From positions 434,001 to 498,000 of the forward strand of contig NZ_JBIQWA010000003.1 of assembly GCF_046591575.1 (NCBI RefSeq): 64,000 nucleotides of DNA. Direction: 5' to 3'. Shown piece after piece: positions 26,679 through 35,634 of this stretch. The position numbers and the translations under genes are program-made. Every line of letters starts with the position of its first letter. The stretch's first letter is position 1. Below the pieces are notes generated by a model. It made no database searches and was not told the origin of the DNA. It was given only the letters and a program-made list of their open reading frames with translations. Origin of the DNA: Marivita sp046591575. Its GTDB lineage: Bacteria > Pseudomonadota > Alphaproteobacteria > Rhodobacterales > Rhodobacteraceae.

Positions 26679-27655
26679 AAGCCTTGGTCTATGACGGGGT
26701 CGAAACCCTGACCTATCGCGACATGCCCGACCCCGAACCGCAGGCAGGTGAACACCTGATCCGCGTTGAGGCCGTCGGGATCTGCGGCTCAGACATGCAC
26801 GCCTATCTGGGCCATGATGACCGCCGCCCGGCCCCGTTGATCCTTGGTCACGAAGTGGCAGGCGTGATCGAGACAGGGCCTTTGGCGGGCAAACGGGTGA
26901 CGGTCAATCCGCTTGTCACCTGCGGCACCTGCCCCGCCTGTAGCAGCCAACGCGAAAACCTGTGCCCGAGCCGCCAAATCATCTCGATGCGGCCGCGCGA
27001 GGGCGCGTTTGCGCAATATATTTCGATGCCCAAAGCAAATCTGGTTGATGTGCCCGATGGCATCCCGTTGACCAGAGCCGCGTTGGCCGAACCTCTTGCT
27101 GTCAGTTGGCATGCCGCGCGGCTTGCGCTTGACGCGCTTCATCCCGGGATGGAGCGCAAGGCACTGGTCATCGGCGGCGGCGCCATCGGCTTGGCGGCGT
27201 CACTGGCGCTTAAGGCGATGGGTGTGCCGGACGTGACGCTTGTCGAACCCAATGACGCGCGGCGTGCGTTTCTGGCGGACGCCTGTGATGAGACGGTTGT
27301 GACCCGAACCGACGCGGCGTTCCCGCTGGTGATCGACGCGGTGGGCTATGCCGCAACGCGGGCCATGGCCTCGGCGCAGGCGCTGCCCGGTGGGGTGATT
27401 GCCCATGTCGGATTGGGGGAAGACCTTGGCGGGCTTGATGTACGGCGCATGACGCTGCAGGAAATCACCTTTATCGGCACCTACACCTACACCGCGCAGG
27501 ATTTCCGCGACACAGCGCAAGCGATTTTTGACGGTCGGCTTGGACCTCTGGATTGGGTTCAGACACGGCCCCTGCACGACGGTCCCGCCGCGTTCAACGA
27601 TTTGCGGGCCGGTCAAGTCGCCACGCCAAAGATCGTTTTGACGCCGTGGCAGTAA
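26675..27655 (+). CDS. hpsP: Zinc-dependent alcohol dehydrogenase, DHPS 2-dehydrogenase candidate
   Basis: A 326-aa medium-chain zinc dehydrogenase. Catalytic zinc ligands are in GICGSDMHAY and LGHEVAG; the structural zinc site is CGTCPACSSQRENLC. The Rossmann motif VIGGGAIGLAASLALK is near residue 170. It is coupled to hpsO by an ATGA overlap. It is the second enzyme proposed to interconvert DHPS enantiomers. The start ATG at 26675 is preferred over longer in-frame extensions that read across hpsO. Confidence 0.85.
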   Translation: MKALVYDGVETLTYRDMPDPEPQAGEHLIRVEAVGICGSDMHAYLGHDDRRPAPLILGHEVAGVIETGPLAGKRVTVNPLVTCGTCPACSSQRENLCPSRQIISMRPREGAFAQYISMPKANLVDVPDGIPLTRAALAEPLAVSWHAARLALDALHPGMERKALVIGGGAIGLAASLALKAMGVPDVTLVEPNDARRAFLADACDETVVTRTDAAFPLVIDAVGYAATRAMASAQALPGGVIAHVGLGEDLGGLDVRRMTLQEITFIGTYTYTAQDFRDTAQAIFDGRLGPLDWVQTRPLHDGPAAFNDLRAGQVATPKIVLTPWQ

Positions 27656-27685
27656 CCGCCGACCGCGCAGATAAGGAGAGGCAAA

Positions 27686-28099
27686 ATGTATAAAAAGATA
27701 CTGGTTCCCATGGCGCTGGATCATGGGATATCACCGCAAACGCTTGAAATTGCGCGTGTGCTGAACGTACCAAACGGCGAAATCATCGCCATTCATGTGT
27801 ATGAGGCCGCGCATGGGTCGGTGAATGCCTTTCTGGACGAAGAGGTTGTCAAAGCCGGGTTCGAACACGCCCGCGCGCGCATGACGGACAAGCTGCGCGG
27901 GTTGGAGGGGATCACCCCGGCATTGGTCAAAGGCCATTCGTCGCGCACCATTATCGACTATTCGAACCAGCATGACATCGACTGTATCGTGATCGGGTCG
28001 CACAAACCGGGCCTCAGCGATTTCTTTCTGGGTTCGACGGCGGCGCGGGTGGTGCGGCATGCCAAATGTGCCGTTCACGTCCACCGCGACGCGGCCTGA
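27686..28099 (+). CDS. Universal stress protein UspA family
   Basis: A 137-aa single-domain Usp protein. It has the N-terminal KKILVPMALD strand and the C-terminal ATP-binding pattern VIGSHKPGLSDFFLGSTAARVVRHA (G-x2-G-x9-G-S/T type). It follows hpsP by 30 bp with AAGGAGAGG before the start, so it is probably the last gene of the hps transcript. Single Usp genes often accompany TRAP transporters; their role in transport is not clear. Confidence 0.88.
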   Translation: MYKKILVPMALDHGISPQTLEIARVLNVPNGEIIAIHVYEAAHGSVNAFLDEEVVKAGFEHARARMTDKLRGLEGITPALVKGHSSRTIIDYSNQHDIDCIVIGSHKPGLSDFFLGSTAARVVRHAKCAVHVHRDAA

Positions 28100-28119
28100 T
28101 CCAAAGGGTCGTTGGTCTG

Positions 28120-29226
28120 ATGCCCCGCGCGGATCATATCCATTCGGCCCAGGATGCCCGTCGGCTTGCCCGCAGGCGCTTGCCCTGGATGGTGTTCGAC
28201 TACATCGACGGGGCCGCTGGAGGCGAAACCGGGGCGGCACGCAATCGGGCGGCGCTGGACGCGCTGACCTTACGCCCACGGATCTTGCGCGATGTCAGCG
28301 ACCGGTCGCTTGCGACCACGCTGTTCGGGGTGCCTGTGGACCGGCCCTTCGGCATCGCCCCGATGGGCATGTGTAACCTGTCCTGCCCCGGGGCTGACCT
28401 AATGCTGGCGCGGTTGGCCGCCGATTTCAAAGTGCCTCACGGTGTTTCGACCGTTGCCTCAACCCCGCTGGAAAAGATCATCGAGGTCGCGCAGGGGCAT
28501 GCATGGTTTCAACTTTATTTCAGCGGCGATGGCAGCGGGACGTTCCAACTGGTCGAGCGGGCGCGTCAGGCTGGGTATGACACGCTGGTGATGACAGTGG
28601 ACGTGCCCGACGTCGGGCGCAGGCCGCGCGAATTGCGGCATGGCTTCAAAATGCCGTTCAAGATTGGACCCCGGCAATTTGTCGATTTTGCCCTGCACCC
28701 GCATTGGTCGCTGGCCACGTTGATGCACGGCAAGCCGCAGATGGCCAATTTCGCAATGCCCGGCTACACGTTTGACCGCACCGAAAGCCGCGCCAAAGCC
28801 AATTGGGACACACTTGCGCGGATGCGCGATGTCTGGCCCGGCACGCTGGTGGTCAAGGGGGTGCTGGACGCCGAAGACGCGACGGCCCTGAAAGACGCAG
28901 GCGTCGATGCGATCCAGGTGTCCAGCCACGGGGCGCGCCAATTGGAAAGTGCGCCGACACCGATTGACGCGCTGCACGAAATCCGGGCGGCGGTGGGTGA
29001 GACGTTCCCGCTGTTCTTTGACAGTGGTCTTAGATCCGGGGAAGACGCGTTGAAAGTCCTTCTGAACGGGGCGGATTTCTGTTTCTTCGGGCGTGTTTTG
29101 CTATTTGCCATGGCCGCGGGCGGGGAACCCGGATTGCGACAATTGTGGCGCGTGTTAAGCGATGAGATGAGTATCGCAATGGCGCAAACCGGGATGCGGA
29201 CGCTTTGTGGTTCTGATCCGGCGTGA
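28120..29226 (+). CDS. FMN-dependent 2-hydroxyacid dehydrogenase (LldD-like)
   Basis: A 368-aa TIM-barrel flavoenzyme of the lactate dehydrogenase/glycolate oxidase family, which oxidises 2-hydroxyacids to 2-oxoacids. The N-terminus RRRLPWMVFDYIDGAAGGE, WFQLYFSGDG, VVKGVLDAEDA and the catalytic His/Arg region QVSSHGARQLE are all present. It lies 20 bp after the UspA gene and probably belongs to the hps transcript. Sulfolactate, the product of HpsN, is a 2-hydroxyacid, so this could be a sulfolactate dehydrogenase, but lactate or mandelate cannot be excluded. Confidence 0.85.
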   Translation: MPRADHIHSAQDARRLARRRLPWMVFDYIDGAAGGETGAARNRAALDALTLRPRILRDVSDRSLATTLFGVPVDRPFGIAPMGMCNLSCPGADLMLARLAADFKVPHGVSTVASTPLEKIIEVAQGHAWFQLYFSGDGSGTFQLVERARQAGYDTLVMTVDVPDVGRRPRELRHGFKMPFKIGPRQFVDFALHPHWSLATLMHGKPQMANFAMPGYTFDRTESRAKANWDTLARMRDVWPGTLVVKGVLDAEDATALKDAGVDAIQVSSHGARQLESAPTPIDALHEIRAAVGETFPLFFDSGLRSGEDALKVLLNGADFCFFGRVLLFAMAAGGEPGLRQLWRVLSDEMSIAMAQTGMRTLCGSDPA

Positions 29227-29273
29227 CCTGTCCTAGCATCCGGCCAAATGACGCCGAGCGTAGGAGCTTTTGA

Positions 29274-29849
29274 ATGACAGCCTGGATCGACATGATAGCG
29301 GATGAGGACGCCTCGCCGAGACTGAAAGCCATTCTTGACCAGGCGCGCACGCCGCACGGCACGGTGGATACCGTGATGCGTGTGCATTCGTTGCGGCCCG
29401 AAACGATGCAGGGGCATGTCGCCTTGTACCGCGCGGTTCTGCATTCCAAGGACAACACGCTGCCGTTCTGGTTTCTGGAGGTTGTGGCCAGCTACACATC
29501 AATCCTGAATGATTGCACCTATTCGCTAACCCATCACTTTATGAACGTCCGCAATTTGCTAAAGGATCAGCCACGATCTGATCGGATTTTCACCGCATTG
29601 AAAGCGCACCGGCCCGAGGATGAATTCAGCGGCAAAGAGCTGGCGCTGCTGCGCTATGCGGCCAAACTCACGACGTCTGTGGGAAAAATGGTTAAATCCG
29701 ATATCGAAGCCCTTCGGATAGCGGGATGCGACGACGGCGAGATCCTGGAGATCAATCAGGTCTGCGCATATTTCAATTATTCCAATCGCTTACTGAACGG
29801 TCTTGGCGCAACGACCGACGGCGATGTCGTGGGGTACTACACAGCCTGA
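29274..29849 (+). CDS. Carboxymuconolactone decarboxylase-like (AhpD fold) protein
   Basis: A 191-aa protein of the AhpD/CMD fold. The expected active-site segment is present as VASYTSILNDCTYSLTHHF: the first Cys and the His are kept, but the second Cys of the CxxC pair is Ser. A peroxidase-type disulfide cycle is therefore unlikely, and a decarboxylase or lyase role is possible. GTAGGAGC precedes the start. It lies 47 bp after the 2-hydroxyacid dehydrogenase and converges on the deacylase gene with a 13-bp overlap. Confidence 0.75.
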   Translation: MTAWIDMIADEDASPRLKAILDQARTPHGTVDTVMRVHSLRPETMQGHVALYRAVLHSKDNTLPFWFLEVVASYTSILNDCTYSLTHHFMNVRNLLKDQPRSDRIFTALKAHRPEDEFSGKELALLRYAAKLTTSVGKMVKSDIEALRIAGCDDGEILEINQVCAYFNYSNRLLNGLGATTDGDVVGYYTA

Positions 29850-30850
29850 TCCACGTCTTGCACGATCAGGAGCAGCAATTCGCCCCGCCTGACAAATCCG
29901 CGATTGGTATGCGCGAGCACCAGACCGCCCTCGGGCAGGATCAGCGTTCGAGAGGCGCGCTCGGGTTCGGTGATGTGATGAAACATTCCCGCAGCCTGCC
30001 CTTTGGCACCCTCTTGTCCGGCAGACATGGCCCTGTCGAAAATGCCTTCGGACGGCGCATAAAGCGATGCGGCTGGTGATGTGATTTCGACACTCCGTGC
30101 AGGTTCTGACGGGGCTATATCGCCGTCGATCATGCCCAGATGTTTGAGGATATTGCGCAGGCCCGTTTCGGCCTGATCGGTGATCTGCGGATCAACACCG
30201 CCACCGCCGCCCAGTTCGGTCGCGATCATTGGCACGCCCGCACGCTCGGCGGCTGAATTGACCGATCGGTTGTCGTTATGCGGCCCAAGACGCCAGATCA
30301 GCGGCAGGCCAAATGCGCGCGCCAACGCCATGTTTTGATCGGCCAGTTCCGGATCAGCGGTCTGCGTCGGCAAGGCACAGGGGGCAAAGACCGCGGCTTT
30401 GCCGCCGGAATGCAGATCAATCGCCGCGTCGCATAAGGGCAGAATATCCTGTTCCAGAAATTGCGCGATCATTGCAGTGGGTCCGCCATCGGCATCCCCC
30501 GGAAACGCGCGGTTCAGGTTCGCCCCATCCAGCGGCGACACCCGCGCAGAGGACTGCACTGCCGGAGCGTTGAGCGCCGGAAAAGCGATCACCCTGCCCC
30601 GCAGCTGTGCGGCTGACAGCGACGCCACGATCCGCATAATGGCGCAAGGGCCTTCAAATTCATCCCCATGCGTACCGCCCGTCAGCAACAGCGTCGGCCC
30701 AACGCCTCCATTGATCGAAATCACCGGGATCGGGTGGTAGCCCAATGGATTTGCATTGTCGGACCAGCGCAACATCGCATCACCAAAATGTGTGCCGGGC
30801 TGGTCGAGATCAATTGTAAGTGCGATGCGGCTTTTGTGGGTCATCAACAT
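29837..30850 (-). CDS. Succinylglutamate desuccinylase/aspartoacylase family deacylase
   Basis: A 337-aa M14-type zinc deacylase. Zinc ligands: His and Glu in TGGTHGDEFEGP and His in AIDLHSGG; the catalytic Glu is in IATELGGGGGVD. The GANLNRAFPGD segment is characteristic. It resembles the DoeB (N-acetyl-diaminobutyrate deacetylase) group, so it probably removes an acyl group from an amino-acid-like compound. It is divergent from a polar amino-acid-type ABC transporter that may supply the substrate. Two Met starts three codons apart are possible (30850 or 30844). Confidence 0.8.
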   Translation of the reverse strand: MLMTHKSRIALTIDLDQPGTHFGDAMLRWSDNANPLGYHPIPVISINGGVGPTLLLTGGTHGDEFEGPCAIMRIVASLSAAQLRGRVIAFPALNAPAVQSSARVSPLDGANLNRAFPGDADGGPTAMIAQFLEQDILPLCDAAIDLHSGGKAAVFAPCALPTQTADPELADQNMALARAFGLPLIWRLGPHNDNRSVNSAAERAGVPMIATELGGGGGVDPQITDQAETGLRNILKHLGMIDGDIAPSEPARSVEITSPAASLYAPSEGIFDRAMSAGQEGAKGQAAGMFHHITEPERASRTLILPEGGLVLAHTNRGFVRRGELLLLIVQDVDQAV

Positions 30851-31040
30851 ACCTTGCCAGTGTCGGGATCAAGCCTATCTGACCCGGTTCGGGAACACCT
30901 GCAACGAAAACGGATCGGAAACGCCGCCAATGACGACAAATGGCACCATTCTTTTGACTGCTGCGTCGTCAAGCAAATATTTGCCTTGCGTCCATAACGG
31001 CTTCCTTGGTTTGTTCGGCGCAACTTTTGGAAAGAAAACA

Positions 31041-31067
31041 ATGATGGCAAATCTGTATGTCGGGTGA
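31041..31067 (+). CDS. Possible 8-aa leader peptide before the ABC ATPase
   Basis: ATGATGGCAAATCTG... encodes MMANLYVG and stops at 31067, overlapping the ATPase start at 31057. GGAAAG lies at normal distance from this ATG, while the ATPase start has no clear ribosome site of its own. Translational coupling is possible. Evidence is only the layout. Confidence 0.3.
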   Translation: MMANLYVG

Positions 31068-31803
31068 CCGCCCGATCATCACCTTTGACCATGTCGACAA
31101 GTTCTACGGCGAGTTCCACGCCCTGAAGGACATTTCGATCAGCGTTCGCGAAGGCGAACGCATGGTGGTGTGTGGCCCGTCGGGATCGGGCAAATCGACC
31201 TTGATCCGCTGTATCAACGGGCTCGAATTTCACAATTCGGGCGTTTTGACGGTGGACGGTGTCGAAGTGTACGAGACGTCAAACGACATCTACCGCCTGC
31301 GCCAGGAAGTCGGGATGGTGTTTCAACAGTTCAACCTGTTCCCACACCTGACCGTTCTTGAGAACCTCACCATTGGCCCCATCAAGGTCCGCAAAGTGTC
31401 CCCGTCGCAAGCAGAGGCGACAGCACGCAAATATCTTGAGCGTGTCCACATTCCCGAACAGGCCGACAAATACCCAACAGCCTTGTCCGGAGGCCAGCAA
31501 CAGCGCGTGGCCATCGCCCGGTCTTTGTGTATGGAAAGCCGCATCATGCTGTTTGATGAGCCCACATCGGCGCTTGATCCCGAAATGATCAACGAAGTGC
31601 TCGACGTGATGGTCGAACTGGCCGACACCGGTATGACGATGGTTGTGGTCACGCATGAAATGGGGTTCGCTCGCAAGGTCGCCGATACGATGGTGTTCAT
31701 GGATCGGGGCGAAATCGTGGAAACAGCCCCGCCAGAGACGTTTTTCACCAACCCTGCCAGTGCGCGCTGCCGTGCGTTTCTGGACCAGATCCTGAACCAC
31801 TAA
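31057..31803 (+). CDS. Polar amino-acid-type ABC transporter ATPase
   Basis: A 248-aa GlnQ/HisP-type ATPase. Walker A is GPSGSGKST, Q-loop FQQFNLFPHLTV, signature LSGGQQQRVAIARSL, Walker B IMLFDEPTSALDPE, and H-loop VVVTHEMGFA. It powers uptake with the two permeases and binding protein that follow. It ends immediately before the first permease (TAA then ATG). The first gene of the operon is divergent from the deacylase. Confidence 0.92.
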   Translation: MSGDRPIITFDHVDKFYGEFHALKDISISVREGERMVVCGPSGSGKSTLIRCINGLEFHNSGVLTVDGVEVYETSNDIYRLRQEVGMVFQQFNLFPHLTVLENLTIGPIKVRKVSPSQAEATARKYLERVHIPEQADKYPTALSGGQQQRVAIARSLCMESRIMLFDEPTSALDPEMINEVLDVMVELADTGMTMVVVTHEMGFARKVADTMVFMDRGEIVETAPPETFFTNPASARCRAFLDQILNH

Positions 31804-32649
31804 ATGGCGATAGCGGAGCCCATCTACACGCCGAAAGGCCGCCCATTGCCGCAGCGGCAACCCATCGCGCGGGTCATCGACTCCGTGGTGTTTGCGATCA
31901 TTCTGTATGCTGTGATCGTAGGCGGTATTATCCTGCTGGCCTATAATGGCGCGCAGGCGATGGGCTATAATTGGCAGTGGTATCGCATTCCGCAGTATTT
32001 CTACACCGTCACCGATGACGGATTTCAATGGGGTGAAATCAGCACAGGGCTGGTCAAGACCCTGACCCTGTCAGCCACCGCCTTTGCCCTGGCGGTGGCG
32101 CTCGGGTTGATAGTCGCCCTGTTGCGGCTGTCCGGGCTGGTAGTGTGTACCGCCGTCGCCATCGGCTTTCTGGAGCTTATCCGGAATATTCCGCTGCTGG
32201 TGTTGTTATACCTGTTTTACTATGTGCTTGGTCCGATCTTCGGCTTTGATCGCTATTGGGCAAGCATCTTGTGTCTGGCGGTGTTCCATTCTGTCCTGAT
32301 CTCAGAGATCTTCCGCGCCGGGATCAATGCTGTGCCAAAGGGACAATGGGAGGCCGCGACCTCGATCGGCATGTCCAAAGGCCAGGCGTACCGCTATATC
32401 ATATTGCCACAATCCATCCGCTTCATGCTGCCGCCGATGACCGGCGAAGCAGTGCATATGGTGAAATCCTCGGCCATCGTCAGCGTGATTGCGGTGGCCG
32501 AATTGACCACCATCGGGCGCAACATCATCTCTGACACATTCATGAGTTTCGAAATTTGGTTCACCATCGCCGCCGTTTACATGGCGGTGACGTTGATCCT
32601 GTCCGTTGGCGTGTCCTTTTTAGAAAAACGATACGCCGTTGACACATAG
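31804..32649 (+). CDS. Polar amino-acid-type ABC transporter permease 1
   Basis: A 281-aa His/Glu/Gln/Arg-family permease with about five to six membrane spans. The EAA loop is EAATSIGMSKGQAYRYIILPQ, and FLELIRNIPLLVLLYLFYY is typical. A long N-terminal periplasmic or linker region precedes the core. It pairs with permease 2 downstream. Confidence 0.9.
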   Translation: MAIAEPIYTPKGRPLPQRQPIARVIDSVVFAIILYAVIVGGIILLAYNGAQAMGYNWQWYRIPQYFYTVTDDGFQWGEISTGLVKTLTLSATAFALAVALGLIVALLRLSGLVVCTAVAIGFLELIRNIPLLVLLYLFYYVLGPIFGFDRYWASILCLAVFHSVLISEIFRAGINAVPKGQWEAATSIGMSKGQAYRYIILPQSIRFMLPPMTGEAVHMVKSSAIVSVIAVAELTTIGRNIISDTFMSFEIWFTIAAVYMAVTLILSVGVSFLEKRYAVDT

Positions 32650-32697
32650 CCCGCGCATCCCAGGTGGTGCGCACAGTTCAGAACAGGGAGTTCGACA

Positions 32698-33531
32698 ATG
32701 ACTATCACCAGACGCTTTATGGGGGCCGCCCTTGGCCTTGCATTGGCGACCACAGCCGCGCTGCCCGCGCTGGCGCAAAGCACGACGCAACAGATCGCCA
32801 ATGAAAGCGTGATCGAAACGATCAAGGAACGCGGTGTGATCAAGATTGGTCTGTCGCTGTTCAAACCCTGGTCGATGCGGGATCTGAATGGCGACCTGAT
32901 CGGGTTTGAACTCGATGTGGGCCGGCAGTTGGCCGAAGACATGGGGGTCGAGGTCGAGTTTGTGCCAACCTCCTGGGACGGGATCATCCCGGCACTGGTT
33001 TCGGGCAATTTCGACACGATCATCAGCGGCATGACCATCACGCCGCAGCGCAACCTGACGGTCAACTTTACCGTACCCTACGCCTATTCCGGCATGACCA
33101 TTCTGGCCAATACGGCCATGACCGAAGGCTTCACGCTTGAGGATTACAACAGCCCCGACGTGACCTTTGCCGCCCGCCGTGGTGCAACCCCGGCAACGGT
33201 GATTGCGGATATGTTCCCCGAAGCCGAATTGCTGCTCTTCGACGAAGATGGCGCGGCCACGCAGGAAGTGCTGAACGGCAATGCGCATGCCACCATGTCA
33301 TCCGAACCGACGCCATCGACCGAAGCGCGTCTGAACCCCGACGTGCTCAGCGTGCCGTTCGATCAGGCCTTCCAGGCCGGCGGTGAAGGTTTTGCCGTGC
33401 GCAAGGGCGATCCAGACGCGCTGGCGTTTTTCAACAGCTGGATCACCGCCAAGACCAACACCGGCTGGCTGAAAGAACGCCACGACTATTGGTTCCGTGG
33501 CAATGAATGGGCGTCAGAAGTCGCCGAATAA
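32698..33531 (+). CDS. ABC transporter substrate-binding protein, family 3
   Basis: A 277-aa periplasmic binding protein. The Sec signal ends in LPALAQ. The family-3 segments GVIKIGLSLFKPWSMRDLNG, GFELDVGRQLAEDMGVEVEFV and FDTIISGMTITPQR are present. These resemble amino-acid binders, but Phe/Trp in the ligand region prevents a firm substrate call. A strong hairpin follows the gene. Confidence 0.9.
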   Translation: MTITRRFMGAALGLALATTAALPALAQSTTQQIANESVIETIKERGVIKIGLSLFKPWSMRDLNGDLIGFELDVGRQLAEDMGVEVEFVPTSWDGIIPALVSGNFDTIISGMTITPQRNLTVNFTVPYAYSGMTILANTAMTEGFTLEDYNSPDVTFAARRGATPATVIADMFPEAELLLFDEDGAATQEVLNGNAHATMSSEPTPSTEARLNPDVLSVPFDQAFQAGGEGFAVRKGDPDALAFFNSWITAKTNTGWLKERHDYWFRGNEWASEVAE

Positions 33532-33539
33532 CCCGCTCA

Positions 33540-33564
33540 GGCTCTCCGGCTCTGCCGGAGAGCC
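33540..33564 (+). terminator. Hairpin after the ABC binding-protein gene
   Basis: A perfect 11-bp stem (GGCTCTCCGGC / GCCGGAGAGCC) with a 3-base loop, followed by AGTTTT. It probably ends part of the transcripts before permease 2, so the binding protein is made in excess. Confidence 0.85.
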
Positions 33565-33585
33565 AGTTTTGGAACCGGACGCAAT

Positions 33586-34461
33586 ATGCTGAACAAACTC
33601 AAAAAACTCCATTGGCTCGACTGGCTGGTTTTGGCCGTCGTCGTGGGATTTTTTGCGTATGTTTGGTGGAAGATCGAAGGCACGCTGAACTACAATTGGC
33701 GCTGGCACCTGATCCCCAACTATATCTTCCGCTATCACACTGTACGCGAAGAATGGTTTGCGAATGTGCTGATGCAGGGCCTGATCACAACCGTTCGCAT
33801 CTCGATCTATGCCAGCATCCTTGCGGTCATCCTTGGCACGATCCTTGGCATTGCGCGCTGTTCAAAGAACCTGACCATCCGCATGCTGGCCCGCACCTAT
33901 CTTGAAGTGCTGCGCAACATTCCCCCGGTTGTTGTCATTTTCATCTTCTTTTTCTTTCTGTCGCAGCAACTCATCACCGCGCTCAACATAGAAAGCTGGG
34001 CGCGCGAGATTGCCCGCTCTGACAATACCGCCGTGTGGGAGTTTTTCTTTGGCGATATGCGCCGGTTTCCCTCTTTGATCTCGGGGGTGATCGTTCTTGC
34101 GCTGTTCGAAAGCGCCTTTGTCGGGGAAATCGTCCGCGCCGGGATCCAATCGGTGGATAAAGGCCAACGCGAAGGGGCGCGCTCTATCGGGATGAACCGC
34201 TATCAGGAAATGCGCTATATCGTGTTGCCGCAGGCGATGACCAAAGTCTTGCCCCCGATGGCCAATCAATTCATCACACTGATCAAGGACAGCGCCATTA
34301 TTTCGTTGATTTCGGTTCAGGAATTGACGTTCAAAACCGTCGAACTGGTGGCGTCCACCCGCCTGATCTTTGAGGCATGGATCACCACAGCGGCATTTTA
34401 TTTTGTGATCTGTTTCGGCTTGTCGATGCTGTTCCGCAAGCTGGAAAAACGGAAATCCTAG
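33586..34461 (+). CDS. Polar amino-acid-type ABC transporter permease 2
   Basis: A 291-aa permease of the same family as permease 1. The segment EVLRNIPPVVVIFIFFFFLS and the EAA loop EGARSIGMNRYQEMRYIVLPQ are present. The N-terminus has one hydrophobic span followed by a Trp/Tyr-rich periplasmic part (YNWRWHLIPNYIF). It completes a four-gene importer. Confidence 0.9.
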   Translation: MLNKLKKLHWLDWLVLAVVVGFFAYVWWKIEGTLNYNWRWHLIPNYIFRYHTVREEWFANVLMQGLITTVRISIYASILAVILGTILGIARCSKNLTIRMLARTYLEVLRNIPPVVVIFIFFFFLSQQLITALNIESWAREIARSDNTAVWEFFFGDMRRFPSLISGVIVLALFESAFVGEIVRAGIQSVDKGQREGARSIGMNRYQEMRYIVLPQAMTKVLPPMANQFITLIKDSAIISLISVQELTFKTVELVASTRLIFEAWITTAAFYFVICFGLSMLFRKLEKRKS

Positions 34462-34560
34462 ATCGCTGTCGTGACCCACGCCTTGGATGACGGAGGGTTA
34501 TAGTGCGGCCAGTTCATTTGGGCAAAGATAGGATCACCGGACTGAACAAAGAGGCTGTGA

Positions 34561-35607
34561 ATGTTCATCAAAAACGCGTGGTATGTGGCGGGCTGGTCAA
34601 AAGACTATGGCCGAAAGCTTTGCGCCGAGACCTATCTGGGCCAAGACATTGTGATCTTTCGAACCAGGACTGGCGACCCGGTCGCATTGGAAAACGCCTG
34701 CCCGCACCGCAAGCTGCCGCTGTCGGATGGCACCCTGAAAGGCGACACGGTTGAGTGCGGCTATCACGGGCTGACCTTTGATTGCACCGGCACCTGCGTT
34801 GACTCCCCAACCCAGCGCGGCCAGATCCCGCGTCGCGCCGTGGTGAGATCTTATCCTGTAGTGGATCGGTACCGGTTGCTGTGGATCTGGATGGGCGACC
34901 CCGAAAAGGCCGATCCGGATCTGATTTTCCGGGTCGAGAATTTTGACAATCCGGATTGGGGCTATACCGATGGCGGTGTTCTTGACATTGCGTGCAACTA
35001 TCTTTGGGTTTGCGACAATTTGCTGGACCCCAGCCATGTGGCTTGGGTGCATGTCACATCCTTTGCCGGGGCGGGCACAGATGACGGGCCGCTTGAGGTG
35101 CGCAAAACCGACAGCGGTGTGGTTGTGACACGCTGGATCTATGGTCAACCGCCGTCACCCTACTATGCCAATCTGGTCAAATTTGACGGGGTCTGTGACC
35201 GCTTGCAACATTACGAGATGCGGTTGCCGGGGATCGGGTTGAACAAATCCATCTACACCCCGCCCGGCACGGGCGGCCCGAACAGCACCCCGGTCACGGA
35301 CACACTGATCAACATTTCCTATAACTTCATGACCCCGATGACCGAAGACAAAACGCGGTATTTCTGGTTTCAGCACCGTAACACCGACCCGCATGACGCA
35401 GCGATGTCCGAGCAGATGAACAAAGGCGCGCGCATGGCGTTCGAGGAGGACCGCGCCGTTCTGGAAAAAGTCCATATCGGGATGAAAAATCCCGACACGC
35501 CGCCTATTGACCTGGGCCTTGATCGAGGGGCGAAACAATTTCGTTTGATGGTATCCCGCAGCATTGCTGCAGAACGGGGCTCTCAGGCCTCTGACACGCT
35601 AGGCTAA
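34561..35607 (+). CDS. Rieske non-haem iron oxygenase alpha subunit (VanA-like)
   Basis: A 348-aa oxygenase. The Rieske [2Fe-2S] ligands are in NACPHRKLPLSDG and VECGYHGLTFD (CxH...CxxH). The mononuclear iron site is in DNLLDPSHVAWVH (two His) with the bridging Asp. The architecture matches VanA-type demethylases/monooxygenases. It follows the ABC importer by 99 bp and converges on a flavin reductase gene. No ferredoxin reductase partner is adjacent, so the electron donor is uncertain. Substrate is unknown. Confidence 0.82.
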   Translation: MFIKNAWYVAGWSKDYGRKLCAETYLGQDIVIFRTRTGDPVALENACPHRKLPLSDGTLKGDTVECGYHGLTFDCTGTCVDSPTQRGQIPRRAVVRSYPVVDRYRLLWIWMGDPEKADPDLIFRVENFDNPDWGYTDGGVLDIACNYLWVCDNLLDPSHVAWVHVTSFAGAGTDDGPLEVRKTDSGVVVTRWIYGQPPSPYYANLVKFDGVCDRLQHYEMRLPGIGLNKSIYTPPGTGGPNSTPVTDTLINISYNFMTPMTEDKTRYFWFQHRNTDPHDAAMSEQMNKGARMAFEEDRAVLEKVHIGMKNPDTPPIDLGLDRGAKQFRLMVSRSIAAERGSQASDTLG

Positions 35608-35634
35608 GGCAAGCGGACCACCCGCCCCGTTAAG

